Below are positions 8,983 to 17,998 of a stretch of 64,000 nt of DNA, in pieces. The notes under the pieces were generated by a model. It was not told the DNA's origin, made no database searches, and worked only from the letters and a program-made list of their open reading frames with translations. Positions within the stretch are counted from its first letter, which is position 1. Each line of letters opens with the position of its first letter. A program made the translations under genes and the position numbers. The stretch comes from Paenibacillus piri (GTDB taxonomy: Bacteria > Bacillota > Bacilli > Paenibacillales > NBRC-103111), in the NCBI RefSeq assembly GCF_004354045.1, contig NZ_SMRT01000014.1, forward strand, positions 158,899 through 222,898, written 5' to 3'.

Positions 8983-9822
8983 GTGAAAATTTCAGAATCA
9001 TTTCAAGATCGAGTTTCTTATTTATACGATGGCTGGGATCCTGTAACTTTACTTGGTAATTGGGCAGGAGTATCCATGGTAGGAATAGATCCTTTTAAAT
9101 ATGCTCCTGACAACATACAGAGAATAGATATTATAGGTAATCATATAGATTATTTTTCTAGATCTAAAGATGGTAATGGTGTAACAAATCTTACTAAAAA
9201 CATTCAGTGCGATCTGGAACTGGATAAAGCCATAGAAAGGTGGTATACATTGGAAACAAAATTTAAATGGTATAAACCAACAAGGATAATTATGATAACT
9301 GTTGTATTAATCATCTCAATATTTTCAATTTATATCTTCAACGGGATAGCAAAGCCCGGTACCAAAATAACCGAAGCAAAATTGAAAAGTGACCTTGGGA
9401 AACTTGGTAATGGTGAGGTAAAGGTCAAAAATAAATACATTGGAATGGTTGATGATGATTTTCTAAAAGATAAGGAACTTAAAACCATAGCGAGTCAAGT
9501 GGAGAATGGAAGTCATTATATTCAGGTATCGGTCCAAAATAAAGAGGATTTCTCAAAGCCTCTAGAAGTCAGATATGGCATGAGGGTTTGGCTATACCTA
9601 TCAAATCATGAATTGCCTTATCCAATATCCGTAGTAAAAATTTATATTGATAAAAAGTGGGTAATGGATGGTCAAGATTTAGCTCTAATTCAAAGAGAAG
9701 AATTTCAACAACTGTATTCGGAAATTAGTAAAGCCGAACATATGAATGATAATGAAATCATTGGAAAATTAACGGATTTATGGATTAAAAAACATAATTA
9801 CCAGAGACGAGAATTGAAATAA
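8983..9822 (+). CDS. Hypothetical protein with one membrane segment, possible N-terminal alpha/beta-hydrolase remnant
   Basis: 279 residues from GTG 8983, but the frame is open further up (from about 8879) and no ribosome site is seen, so the N-terminus may be lost. Residues 15-60 (DGWDPVTLLGNWAGVSMVGI, then RIDIIGNHIDYFSR) recall the end of a lipase-like alpha/beta hydrolase, with the histidine of GNHIDYF in the usual place; this is a weak impression. A single membrane helix covers about 101-119, and the C-terminal 150 residues are charged and probably outside the membrane. It may be an effector or the remains of one in this toxin locus. Confidence 0.45.
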   Translation: MKISESFQDRVSYLYDGWDPVTLLGNWAGVSMVGIDPFKYAPDNIQRIDIIGNHIDYFSRSKDGNGVTNLTKNIQCDLELDKAIERWYTLETKFKWYKPTRIIMITVVLIISIFSIYIFNGIAKPGTKITEAKLKSDLGKLGNGEVKVKNKYIGMVDDDFLKDKELKTIASQVENGSHYIQVSVQNKEDFSKPLEVRYGMRVWLYLSNHELPYPISVVKIYIDKKWVMDGQDLALIQREEFQQLYSEISKAEHMNDNEIIGKLTDLWIKKHNYQRRELK

Positions 9823-9875
9823 CATAGCAAAGCCACATTGCAACTAATGTGTTGCTTGATCATGGCTTATTGTCG

Positions 9876-9917
9876 ATAGCCTACCATCGTACAATCACGG
9901 GGGTTGGGCTATTTTTG
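9876..9917 (+). terminator. Terminator between the two membrane-protein genes
   Basis: ATAGCC (9876-9881) pairs with GGCTAT (9907-9912), with a long loop, followed by TTTTT. Confidence 0.55.
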
Positions 9918-10008
9918 TATGTAAATAGCATTTCGGAGTTAGCGCTGGTGCGAACTATGTTATTATTTCAGTGATGGATGCATTTACCATGATAGGGATG
10001 TGAAAGGA

Positions 10009-10749
10009 ATGAACAAAACAAGAACTTTTGTGTTATTGGGTATAGCATTAATCACTGTCTCTACTTATCCATTATTTTTGATTATTCAAGAAAATGTATT
10101 GGATCGCTATGTAAATTCAAGATATGAACTGAAAGATATCATTGATATAAGAAGACGTCATAAGGCTCCTCCGTTGTCTTACGAGCTTGCCTCCCCTATT
10201 AATTGGAAAGGCAACTCCATTGAAGTACTAACAAGTGATACTGGCTTAGACGCACCTAAAACTCCATTTGATAAGGAACCCGAGAGGATTAAGAAAATTA
10301 CCATAAAAGTAAATGGGAAGGAGGTATCATTTCCAACAGAAGCTTGGTTACCCCAGAAAATTACAGGAGATAGTAATTTCTTATCTTGGTTGAATTTAGT
10401 AGAAATTAAAGATAATAAAAACAATACAGAACAATTGGCCATTGTTCAAAGAATAGGAGATAATTGGAAGAGGGGTGATGTAATTTCCCAAAAATGGAGA
10501 ATAATACATATAGATGAAGAAAAGGAATCCACAGTGGAGACATTTTCATATGCAGATAGAGAAAATCATATATTGGGAGTCAAATTAATACTTCATTCCT
10601 CACAGACATCATCGTGGATCGGATATAAATCTGACCTTGCGTATAGACTTCCTTCAATATTTTTTCCGTTAGTTTATCCGACAGGAACATTTTTACTAGG
10701 TATTCTAATAGTAATCATAGGTTTTGTTCGATATAGGAAGCAAAGATAA
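10009..10749 (+). CDS. Hypothetical two-helix membrane protein
   Basis: About 246 residues. Hydrophobic helix near residues 7-27 and another at the extreme C-terminus (about 218-238) with a basic tail (RYRKQR), leaving a soluble domain of about 190 residues outside. GTG 10000 is an alternative start, with AGGG at closer spacing. No family recognised. Both ends being anchored in the membrane, and its place after the hydrolase-like gene, would fit an immunity protein against an extracytoplasmic effector, but nothing in the sequence proves it. Confidence 0.5.
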   Translation: MNKTRTFVLLGIALITVSTYPLFLIIQENVLDRYVNSRYELKDIIDIRRRHKAPPLSYELASPINWKGNSIEVLTSDTGLDAPKTPFDKEPERIKKITIKVNGKEVSFPTEAWLPQKITGDSNFLSWLNLVEIKDNKNNTEQLAIVQRIGDNWKRGDVISQKWRIIHIDEEKESTVETFSYADRENHILGVKLILHSSQTSSWIGYKSDLAYRLPSIFFPLVYPTGTFLLGILIVIIGFVRYRKQR

Positions 10750-10750
10750 A

Positions 10751-11305
10751 TGGGCCAGAAGCAATCAGCGTTCCAACACAGCAGCGGCGGAAGGACTGGC
10801 CTTCTGCAATGCTCTCTTTGAGGTGGAACGCAAGTGGAAAGATGAGACGCCCGAGCAGCGTTATGAAGCCCGACTTGCTGAGAGTCAACCGATCTAGGAC
10901 GCGTTCTCAGCTTGGTTAGAAGCTCAGCGGCCGCGTGTACTGCCCAAAAGCTTGTTAGGTACGGCGATCACTTACTGTACGAACCAGTGGGAGAAGCTGA
11001 ACGTATTCTTGCAGGACGGACGGCTGGAAATCGATAACAACCGCAGCGAACGCTCGATTAAGCCCGTAGTTATTGGTCGAAAAAATTTCCTGTTCAGCAA
11101 TACGCCGCGCGGAGCCAAGGCCAGCGCGAACATTTACAGCATCGTGGAGACGGCTAAAGCTAACGGTCTCAAGCCACATCTATATTTGCAGTATCTGTTT
11201 GAGCGGCTCCCACAGCTTCCCAATCCAGCAGATCCTGAAGCACTGAGCAAGCTTGCTCCCTGGTCAGCTTCATTGCCGCTTATATGCCGCGTCTATTCCA
11301 AATAA
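10751..11305 (+). pseudogene. IS66-family transposase remnant (C-terminal third)
   Basis: The in-frame sequence AAAEGLAFCNALFEVERKWK leads to an internal TAG (10895-10897), then continues as DAFSAWLEAQRPRVLPKSLL and the hallmark IS66 end DGRLEIDNNRSERSIKP and GRKNFLFSNTPRGAKASANI, finishing at 11305 as in full-length elements. The N-terminal two thirds are missing. Its GC content is higher than that of the neighbouring toxin genes. Confidence 0.85.
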
Positions 11306-11502
11306 GCATCGTTCAGCCCCGTTCCATCCAAGACGGGTTATTCGGTGTTCCTTCAATGCTCGTGTTTCTTGATAATAAAGTCGTTTAAATGGAACTCTTT
11401 TGGGGATTGCCCTCGGCGGACATTAAATGTTCGTACTCCGTCCCTCGTTTAGTTGAACAAACTACTCCCTGCATGGAGTAATACAAAAGAGAATCTTAGC
11501 AT

Positions 11503-11534
11503 AAAAAAGACGCTTCCGACAGGAGCGTCTTTAT
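11503..11534. terminator. Stem-loop terminator
   Basis: AAGACGCT (11507-11514) pairs with AGCGTCTT (11524-11531), with A and T runs on either side, so it could act in both directions. The rest of 11306-11707 holds the IS66 right-end region and an AT-rich promoter region, with no gene seen. Confidence 0.65.
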
Positions 11535-11707
11535 CATCCAAGAACAAATGTTCGTTTTTTGAAGCAATTAAAATAAATCGGGGCATATTTGACTTTCATA
11601 TTATTAGTATAAATCATCCGTATTTATAAGTCTATATTTTTTCAGGATAATGTTCTATAGTGTGTATACCCGGCCGGGAAGCGATGTTGTGGAAAGAGGA
11701 AGGTATT

Positions 11708-12958
11708 GTGCAAATAAGTTTATGGAATATCAATTTGAAAGTCCGGTTAATCGGAGAAGCACTGTTTAACATGCTATTTTGGATGTACTTTCCGTTTATA
11801 ACGGTATATTTCGGTGCGGCATTAGGCAATCATATTGCAGGCATTTTGATGACACTTCCGCCGATATTCAGCATAATAGGAGTACTGCTTGGAGGAGCTT
11901 TAGCAGATCGGTTAGGGCGTCGTCCCGTGATGCTACTGGGTGCTTCAATTCAGACGATGATGTTTGCATCATTTGCGGTATCACCATCCCATTGGATTGA
12001 TTATATCGCATTTATCGGCATAGGACTTGGGGGAGCCCTATACAGTCCTGCAAGCTCCGCAATGGTTGCCGACTTGGTTCCCGCATGTAATCGTCGCCAA
12101 ATCTTCGCAACGTTTACAACGGCCAATAATATTGGCGCCGTGCTTGGGCCTGCTCTTGGAGCCATTTTCTTCTTCCATTACCGGCAATTGCTGTTGTGGA
12201 CCTGTGCGTTAGTGATGTTCCTGTATGTTATCGCCATTTATTTTATTATTCATGAAACACGTCCACAAACGGCGAAACAACCTGAAGCTTCAAATTCTAT
12301 TATCCAACTATTCATGGAACAGTGGAAGGGATACGGCATTATTTTTCGCGATAAAGTGTTCCTCATTTATATTTTGGCGGGCATCTTTGCCCTAATGGTC
12401 ATTATGCAACTGGATCTTTATTGGGCTGTTTACGTGATCAACGAGGTACCTGCCCAAGCTCTATTCACATGGATACGAGATTCCCTTATTCTGTCCAGTA
12501 CGGAGATCTTCGGATGGTTACTGGGATTGAACGGTTTATTGTTTGTTCTGCTTATCTTTCCTGTTACGAAATGGTTCTTACATTGGAAAGACCGCAATGT
12601 ATTCATTCTATCATCGCTCCTTTCAGGAGTAGGTACATTCTCCCTTGGACTGAACACCAATTTATGGTATTTGTTTTTCGTCACAGTAATCTTCACCTTT
12701 GGTGAGATTGTACGCTCTCCGGTGACACAGAGCTTTATTAGCCGTTATGCTCCGGATTATGCAAGAGGACAGTACATGGGAGCCAACAGCCTGCAGCATA
12801 CCATCGCGAGATTTTTGGCCCCGGTGACGGTTTTCCTATCCAACTGGGTAGCGCCTGTGGGAATATTCAGCATCATTTTGGTGTTTGCTTTCATCAGTAT
12901 AGTGTTATACAACCAGTTATTTAAAATCTATGTGGAGAAGCCGGAGGCAGCGAATTGA
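11708..12958 (+). CDS. Major facilitator superfamily transporter
   Basis: 416 residues with about twelve hydrophobic helices. The loop between helices 2 and 3 carries the MFS signature GGALADRLGRRPVMLLG. Start taken at GTG 11708, because AAAGAGGAAGG lies just before it; upstream GTG 11660 would add a polar stretch before the first helix. Probably a proton-driven drug or metabolite exporter of the DHA1 type; the substrate cannot be read from sequence. It stands alone between transposon debris and a toxin remnant, with its own terminator downstream. Confidence 0.85.
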   Translation: MQISLWNINLKVRLIGEALFNMLFWMYFPFITVYFGAALGNHIAGILMTLPPIFSIIGVLLGGALADRLGRRPVMLLGASIQTMMFASFAVSPSHWIDYIAFIGIGLGGALYSPASSAMVADLVPACNRRQIFATFTTANNIGAVLGPALGAIFFFHYRQLLLWTCALVMFLYVIAIYFIIHETRPQTAKQPEASNSIIQLFMEQWKGYGIIFRDKVFLIYILAGIFALMVIMQLDLYWAVYVINEVPAQALFTWIRDSLILSSTEIFGWLLGLNGLLFVLLIFPVTKWFLHWKDRNVFILSSLLSGVGTFSLGLNTNLWYLFFVTVIFTFGEIVRSPVTQSFISRYAPDYARGQYMGANSLQHTIARFLAPVTVFLSNWVAPVGIFSIILVFAFISIVLYNQLFKIYVEKPEAAN

Positions 12959-13021
12959 TGGATTCGTAAATACTGCCGGATTTCTGCTTCCAATTTAAAC
13001 AGCGCGGCGATAACATAACAA

Positions 13022-13052
13022 CGCCACTCCGAACAAAGGAGTGGTTTCTTTG
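13022..13052 (+). terminator. Terminator of the MFS gene
   Basis: CCACTCC (13024-13030) pairs with GGAGTGG (13038-13044), followed by TTTCTTT. Confidence 0.75.
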
Positions 13053-13181
13053 TATTGAACTTCTCTTTAATGCAGTTTAGCGCGCGGTCGAAAAATTAAA
13101 CAACTTTATTATCAAACAACAGCTCGCATCTACTTACGTGCGCGGTAAATTTCAGCTGTAAATAGGATCTACTTTCAAAAA

Positions 13182-13378
13182 CTGCTTCAAAGGAAGATAA
13201 TCTTTTAGGAACTGACAAGTACGGGAACAAGTGGTATGCTCAAACTCAAGAAGATGGAAGACAATCTTGGGTACAAGTTAGAAATGGGGAAATTAGAAAC
13301 GGTGGTTTGAATACAACACCTAAAGAGTTTAACACAGAGACAGGTTTATCAAGTCCTGTTAAACCAGGTCAAAAGTAA
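13182..13378 (+). pseudogene. Orphan polymorphic-toxin C-terminal tail (CdiA/RHS-like)
   Basis: A startless open stretch reads LLGTDKYGNKWYAQTQEDGR, then QVRNGEIRNGGLNTTP and ends SSPVKPGQK. This end is familiar from contact-dependent or RHS-type toxins of several bacteria. Upstream sequence (13080-13180) is out of frame. The stop is 12 bases before the next small gene. Confidence 0.6.
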
Positions 13379-13390
13379 TGGAGGATTTAA

Positions 13391-13588
13391 ATGAAAAATG
13401 TATCAGAACTAGATGCATTTAAAGCCATGGTGTTATTTTTGGAGGATTACTATGATAGAACTAAGTCAGATGATGTTGGGTCACTACTAGGAGACCTTAT
13501 TATTCTAGCAGATGGTTCTACAGCAGACCCTGCTGTTTGGAAAGAATGGCTTGATTGTTTAGATCGATCTAGTGTGAATAAGCAATAA
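13391..13588 (+). CDS. Small immunity protein (CdiI-like)
   Basis: 65 residues with a good ribosome site (GGAGG). The sequence DAFKAMVLFLEDYYDRTKSD, then LADGSTADPAVWKEWLDCLD matches the pattern of small acidic helical immunity proteins that accompany toxins ending like the 13182-13378 tail. Intact although the toxin is broken, as expected if it had been kept for protection. Confidence 0.65.
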   Translation: MKNVSELDAFKAMVLFLEDYYDRTKSDDVGSLLGDLIILADGSTADPAVWKEWLDCLDRSSVNKQ

Positions 13589-13620
13589 CTACTTCATAAA
13601 GAATTCGGGGTAAAATGTAG

Positions 13621-13694
13621 TGCACCCCTTAGAATGGAAATAGGAAAAACCCTTAGGGCAAAATTCCTATAAAGATTCTAGGGGGTGCGTTTTT
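13621..13694. repeat. 74-base inverted repeat, terminator or insertion-sequence end
   Basis: GCACCCCTTAGAAT at 13622-13635 pairs with ATTCTAGGGGGTGC (13 of 14), with TAGGAA/TTCCTA further in and CCCTTAGGG in the loop; TTTTT follows. It lies directly between the immunity gene and the transposase remnant, so it could be the terminator of the former or an inverted end left by the latter. Confidence 0.5.
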
Positions 13695-13695
13695 A

Positions 13696-14117
13696 TGCCG
13701 GAAAAAATGAACGGTTATGCCTTCCGGGAACAACTTTCCTTGGACAGCTATATGAAAGCGTGACCCTTCAAGCCTCTGTAGAAACGTGCCGTGCACGGTT
13801 TGGTTTTTATCCCAAAGCAGTGCTGGGCGACCGCACCCGTGATAACCTAGGTTACTGGAGAAAGGGATTCGTCTCAGCGGCCGCGGCTGGGATGTCTTTC
13901 GAGTGACCAGCAAAAACAAAAACGAATCGCCAAAGCGGACGCCTCCGTACCAATGACGTTGAAGGCAAATTCGGAGAAGGCAAGCGCAGTTACGGGCTTG
14001 GCCGTATTTGAGCGCACTTTCAGACGACCAGTGAGACGGTGATTGGGCTACAACTTCTGGTGATGAATCTGGAAAAGAGACTACGCGTTCTCATGGTTGC
14101 CCGAACGGTCATTACTG
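13696..14117 (+). pseudogene. IS5-like DDE transposase remnant with several frameshifts
   Basis: Three frames together give RFGFYPKAVLGDRTRDNLGY, RLSGRGWDVFR, KQKRIAKADAS, VEGKFGEGKRSYGLGRI and TSETVIGLQLLVMNLEKRLR. These segments are the C-terminal part of transposases in the IS5/IS1182-like group, where EGKFGEGKRxYGL is a hallmark. No intact frame remains. Confidence 0.8.
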
Positions 14118-14379
14118 ATGAAGAGCGGATAACCCCGCTCATCACATAGGATCAATAGGTTACTCTTGCCACGGAGCGCTTTCGATGGAGGGATACATCG
14201 GATACGGTCATGTACCTATAAAATAAATGAAACAAGACACTTATCCGTATCCGCGCTGTAGATGCTATTTCGTTTCAAGCGCGGGAGAAGGGTGATTCGC
14301 ATTGCCATAAAAGCAGAACAACGACAAAGAAAACCGGCCGATGCTCCGCCGAGCTATCCTCACACCGCGTACCCATCAA
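14118..14379. other. Gene-free stretch with a transposon scrap
   Basis: The first half contains the second copy of the diverged repeat described at 8618-8725. The remainder, up to the end of the L,D-transpeptidase gene, shows no coding or clear regulatory signal. Confidence 0.4.
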
Positions 14380-15084
14380 TCACTCAATCAACCCCAATTC
14401 CTCATACACCTTAATCGAGATGATTCCAGTCTGGGCCAGTTGATGCTCTAGCTGGAATTTTTTCACTGCCGCGGTGGTATCCGAGCGAAATTTTCCGTTA
14501 CTGCTCCCGTTAAAATAACCGGCGCTCTTCAAACGGGATTGGACGAGCTGCACATCCCCGCCGACGTCTCCTTCCGCCAATGTTCTCGGTGCATGGCTCG
14601 AATCTCCCAAAACATGCCCGTATATGGTTACTTTCGTACCGAGCGGAATCATTTCGAATAACTCGATAACATCATGATTACGCATTCGGATACAGCCATG
14701 GCTAAGATGCTGCCCGATCGAATACGGCTTGTTGGTACCGTGAATGCCATAGCTTCCCCAGGGTACGTTCAATCCAAGCCACCGTGGTCCAAACGCAGGC
14801 CCCCAATTTTTCCCCTTATAAATGATCTGATATTCACCAACGGGAGTAGGAGTAGACGGGTTTCCGACAGAAACGGGGTACGTCTTTACTTTTTGTCCGT
14901 GTGCCCATACAACCAGCTTGTGTTGTGAAGGATAAATATGTATGGAGAAAATTCCCTGGTCGGCAACAATCGGTAATGAGGGGTCGGCATAAACGGGATT
15001 GCTGCCATGTTCCCCAACTGTATTCGAGAGCAGCCAAACTATAACAATGACCCGAAGCAGAAAAAGTTTCTTGCGATTCATCAT
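14380..15084 (-). CDS. L,D-transpeptidase (YkuD) with peptidoglycan-binding domain
   Basis: 234 residues. Signal peptide at 1-33 (basic start, hydrophobic core, cut near VYADPS). YkuD catalytic domain at about 43-155, with H115 in GIHGT and the active-site SHGCIRMRN (S128 to C131). PG_binding_1 domain at about 170-232 (GDVGGDVQLVQSRLKSAGYF). It would form or edit 3-3 cross-links, or attach proteins, in the wall outside the membrane. Length and order fit the secreted Bacillus/Paenibacillus family, in which the binding domain can be at either end. No operon partner. Confidence 0.9.
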   Translation of the reverse strand: MMNRKKLFLLRVIVIVWLLSNTVGEHGSNPVYADPSLPIVADQGIFSIHIYPSQHKLVVWAHGQKVKTYPVSVGNPSTPTPVGEYQIIYKGKNWGPAFGPRWLGLNVPWGSYGIHGTNKPYSIGQHLSHGCIRMRNHDVIELFEMIPLGTKVTIYGHVLGDSSHAPRTLAEGDVGGDVQLVQSRLKSAGYFNGSSNGKFRSDTTAAVKKFQLEHQLAQTGIISIKVYEELGLIE

Positions 15085-15177
15085 TTATCACCACAAAGTA
15101 TTTTTAATCTTATGGTTATCATTTTCTCATTTAATCATTCGCGACCTGCAAAAATAACCCGACCCGCCAACGAAATG

Positions 15178-15972
15178 ATTCACACAAAGTTTAGTCCAGC
15201 AAAATTTTTTGATCCCTCCACACGGTTTTCCCCCAACGACATCATAAGTACACTCGATGGCAGTTTGGAACGCCTTGGCATGAGCGAAGTGGATCTGTAC
15301 CAATTGCACTATCCGGTTGCACGTCACAAACTAAACCGGTATCTGGATGCTATGGCTGAAACCGTAAAAAGCGGTAAGGCAAAAGCGGTCGGCGTCAGTA
15401 ATTTCAATACGGAACTTATGAAGCATGCGCATGAATATTTTGCAAAGCACAATATTCGACTGGCCTCCAACCAAATCGGATACAACTTATTATACCGTTT
15501 TCCTGAAACGAATGGCATGCTGGCAGCATACGAAGAGCTCGACGTTGCACTTATTGCCATTCTCCCTCTGGCAGAAGGGGTGCTTACAGGAAAGTATAGG
15601 GTCGGCGGTGATCCCTATCCTTCCGCTATGCGTACGATCGCTTTGGTTACACAACTTGATATATTCAAAGAAGGAGAACCTTCGCCGCTTATGCGGCGTC
15701 TTTTTACAAAGCCATATATGCTGCAGCGTGAAAAGCTTGAGCCATTGTTTGAACTTATGCATGGAATTTCCAAAAAGTATAATGCAACAATTTCTCAGGT
15801 ATCGCTCAATTGGTTGCTTGCAAGCAATCCACGAGTTATCCCGATTCCAGGCGAAAAAAATTCAAAACAGGCGGCAGCCAATGCAGCGACAATAAGCTGA
15901 AAGCTTACCCGCGAAGAATTTAATAAACTAAGCCAGACCGAGAGAGCAATATGGACTTCACTTCCACGCTAG
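15178..15972 (+). pseudogene. Truncated aldo/keto reductase
   Basis: Homology to aldo/keto reductases begins inside the barrel (IHTKFSPAKFFDPSTRFS) and covers the rest: DLYQLHYP holds the usual active-site histidine, and SNFNTELM, SNQIGYNLLYR and VIPIPGEK follow. The N-terminal third with the catalytic Asp and Tyr is absent, and no start fits. The frame ends at TGA 15898-15900, yet the same frame continues KLTREEFNKLSQTERAIWTS to a stop at 15972, the normal C-terminal helix. A tryptophan TGG has probably mutated to TGA. Not functional. Confidence 0.75.
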
Positions 15973-16046
15973 GGTATGTATACGAGACAGACCGTACACA
16001 GTCAGCGGAGTGTTAGCTCGCTTTAAATGTGTTTGGAAGGTATTAG

Positions 16047-16195
16047 GACTTCAATTTTACATTTAAAAGGTTCGATGCGTACATGGAGAGGGGCGTCATT
16101 GTCAGCGCGCGGGTGCGGGAAGCTTTTAACAAGCACAAGATTAAAGTGCACCGCTTCGAGCCGACTCACTTTGTGCAAGCTGGAAAAGTCATGTG
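16047..16195 (+). pseudogene. Possible remnant of an unknown gene
   Basis: One frame reads DFNFTFKRFDAYMERGVIVS, then ARVREAFNKHKIKVHRFEPT, protein-like and bounded by stops (16044, 16213). It faintly recalls the end of DUF1629/Imm11-type proteins. The rest of 15973-16481 holds no gene; a palindrome GACAATAATTGTC lies near 16253 and TATAAT at 16403-16408 could be a -10 box for the next gene. Confidence 0.25.
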
Positions 16196-16481
16196 TACGC
16201 GTGGTTTTAGCTTAATGCCGGCCTCCTCTCCGTCCATTTGGCCGCATCCCGACTGACAATAATTGTCGCTCGACCCCACTTCGCTGCATTTGTCCCCTCC
16301 GCATCCGACTTCACAGCCATCCCTCGCAAAAGCCGCTTGAGACAAATATTGCTCAATCCTGTTTTAGATCAATTGTCAGTATGTTGCGTCAATAGGGCCT
16401 CCTATAATGGGACTATCGAACCGCGGCGGTTAAAGACGCTGAAGCTCGACACCATCATAATCATATTGGAGGCTATCGTTC

Positions 16482-17318
16482 ATGGACAAGTCATGCTTGC
16501 AGTATTCCTTGACAGAAGAAGAACGCCGAACATTCGATGAAACCGGCTATCTGATTTTGGAAAATATTTTGTCGGAGGAACATGTTGCAGCGCTAACGAA
16601 AGAAGTGGATTCGATTTATGAAGCGAAATTAAGAGAAGGGCATGATCCGAAGAAAGCGATGTTTCATCCGAATTTTATCCCGGATCATCACTTATTTGCG
16701 GATTTGGTCGACTATGAGAAGGTGCTGCCGAAGGTATGGGGGATTCTCGGCTGGAACATTTACTTGTATCATTGCCATATGATCGTTACGCCGCCGAACG
16801 GGCTGGAGAAAAATAATAAAACGTTCGGCTGGCACCAGGACAGCGGGCGGATGAACCGCGAGATGGAGTCCCATCCGCGCCCGCGTGTCTCATTGAAGGT
16901 AGCGTATTTCCTGTCGGATATTTCCGAAGCCGGCCGCGGCAATTTCTATATTGTACCGAACAGTCATTTGAAAGACGACGATATCGTCGTGCCGGACGGA
17001 GAGGGGCAGCCGGAGGGAGCGATTCCGGTTCGCGTGAAGCCGGGGACAGCCGTGTTCTTCGACCGCAGGCTGTGGCATGCGGCAAGTCCGAACTGGTCGG
17101 ATATTACACGCAAAGTATTGTTTTACGGCTATGGCTATCGTTGGGTGCGCACGAAGGACGATATGACGGTAAGCGGTCTTTGGGAAAGCAGCTCGCCGAT
17201 TCGCCGTCAGCTGCTCGGTGCGGGCAAAAATGCCGATAGCTATTATACGCCGACGGATGCGGACGTGCCGCTTCGCACTTGGCTGCAGGAGCATGCTCCG
17301 GAATTGGCCAGGTGGTAA
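16482..17318 (+). CDS. Phytanoyl-CoA dioxygenase (PhyH) family oxygenase
   Basis: 278 residues, close to family length. An Fe(II)/2-oxoglutarate oxygenase fold with the metal triad H118 and D120 in the WHQDSGR motif and H199 in RLWHAAS. R210 in TRKVLF is the likely 2-oxoglutarate-binding arginine. GGAGG 13 bases before ATG 16482 supports the start. Cytoplasmic. Members hydroxylate diverse small molecules; the substrate here is unknown. It is followed after about 95 bases by a UPF0303 gene and then a sugar ABC importer in the same direction, so it may act on a compound taken up by that system. Confidence 0.88.
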   Translation: MDKSCLQYSLTEEERRTFDETGYLILENILSEEHVAALTKEVDSIYEAKLREGHDPKKAMFHPNFIPDHHLFADLVDYEKVLPKVWGILGWNIYLYHCHMIVTPPNGLEKNNKTFGWHQDSGRMNREMESHPRPRVSLKVAYFLSDISEAGRGNFYIVPNSHLKDDDIVVPDGEGQPEGAIPVRVKPGTAVFFDRRLWHAASPNWSDITRKVLFYGYGYRWVRTKDDMTVSGLWESSSPIRRQLLGAGKNADSYYTPTDADVPLRTWLQEHAPELARW

Positions 17319-17414
17319 GTTCCCGTGTGTGGGAATCGGACAGTTTGCGGCGCAACGCCAGCCTGCTTTTCGTGCGCTTCATTTCAAAAATCGCCTCAAA
17401 CCAAGAGCCGGGAT

Positions 17415-17891
17415 GTGTTGAACGTGGAAGACTACAACTCACTGCTGGATCAACTGCTGCAGGAAGAAAACGACCTGCAGTTCACGCAATTTACGAATAA
17501 AATGGCGTTTGAGATCGGAAGCCGGATTGTAGAGAAAGCGGAAACGGAGGGCAAATCGGTCCTGGTCGATATTCAACGAAACGGGCAGTGCCTGTTCCAT
17601 TGCGCCATGGAAGGAAAATCTTTAAACAATGCCCAGTGGGTGAAACGCAAAAACAACGTCGTGCGCCATTTTGGACGCAGCTCCTATTATATGGCGACTT
17701 TGTTGAAATCCAAAAAGGCGACGATGGCGGAATGGGCTTTTCTTGACCCGAATGAATACGCAGCCGTAGGCGGGGCATTTCCCTTAATAATTAAAGGAGC
17801 CGGCGTCGTGGGCACAATTTCGGTATCCGGATTACCGCAAGAGGAGGACCATCGATTGGTTACGTCGGTTCTCGAGGAATTTATGATCTGA
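17415..17891 (+). CDS. UPF0303 / DUF336 (GlcG/HbpS-like) protein
   Basis: 158 residues from GTG 17415; the open frame reaches back to 17325, but the family begins at this point (LNVEDYNSLLDQLLQEENDL). The core reads MAFEIGSRIVEKAETEGKSV and VDIQRNGQCLFHCAMEGK, ending with GGAFPLIIKGAGVVGTISVS, the DUF336 signature. Relatives bind haem or small ligands; some are named haem-degrading on thin evidence. Here it lies between an oxygenase and an importer, suggesting a metabolic accessory role. Confidence 0.8.
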   Translation: MLNVEDYNSLLDQLLQEENDLQFTQFTNKMAFEIGSRIVEKAETEGKSVLVDIQRNGQCLFHCAMEGKSLNNAQWVKRKNNVVRHFGRSSYYMATLLKSKKATMAEWAFLDPNEYAAVGGAFPLIIKGAGVVGTISVSGLPQEEDHRLVTSVLEEFMI

Positions 17892-17908
17892 ACCTAGTGA
17901 TCGGATCA

Positions 17909-17951
17909 TCAGGGTAGCATGCTGACAACAGGCGGATGCTATCCTGATTCC
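17909..17951 (+). terminator. Hairpin between the UPF0303 gene and the sugar importer
   Basis: TCAGGGTAGCAT (17909-17920) pairs with ATGCTATCCTGA (17936-17947) at 11 of 12 positions. It is followed by a weak T run, so it may be a partial terminator separating two units. Confidence 0.5.
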
Positions 17952-17998
17952 TTAAAATCTGCGGGCCGATCCGTCTACCGGAGAAATAGAGGTGAACA

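Noticed and set aside
15007..15177. N-terminal extension of the aldo/keto reductase remnant from 15007
   Set aside because: It overlaps the start of the divergent L,D-transpeptidase gene and has no family similarity.
15898..15900. TGA read as selenocysteine or tryptophan
   Set aside because: The gene already lacks its N-terminal third and no SECIS-like hairpin is seen; simple decay explains it.
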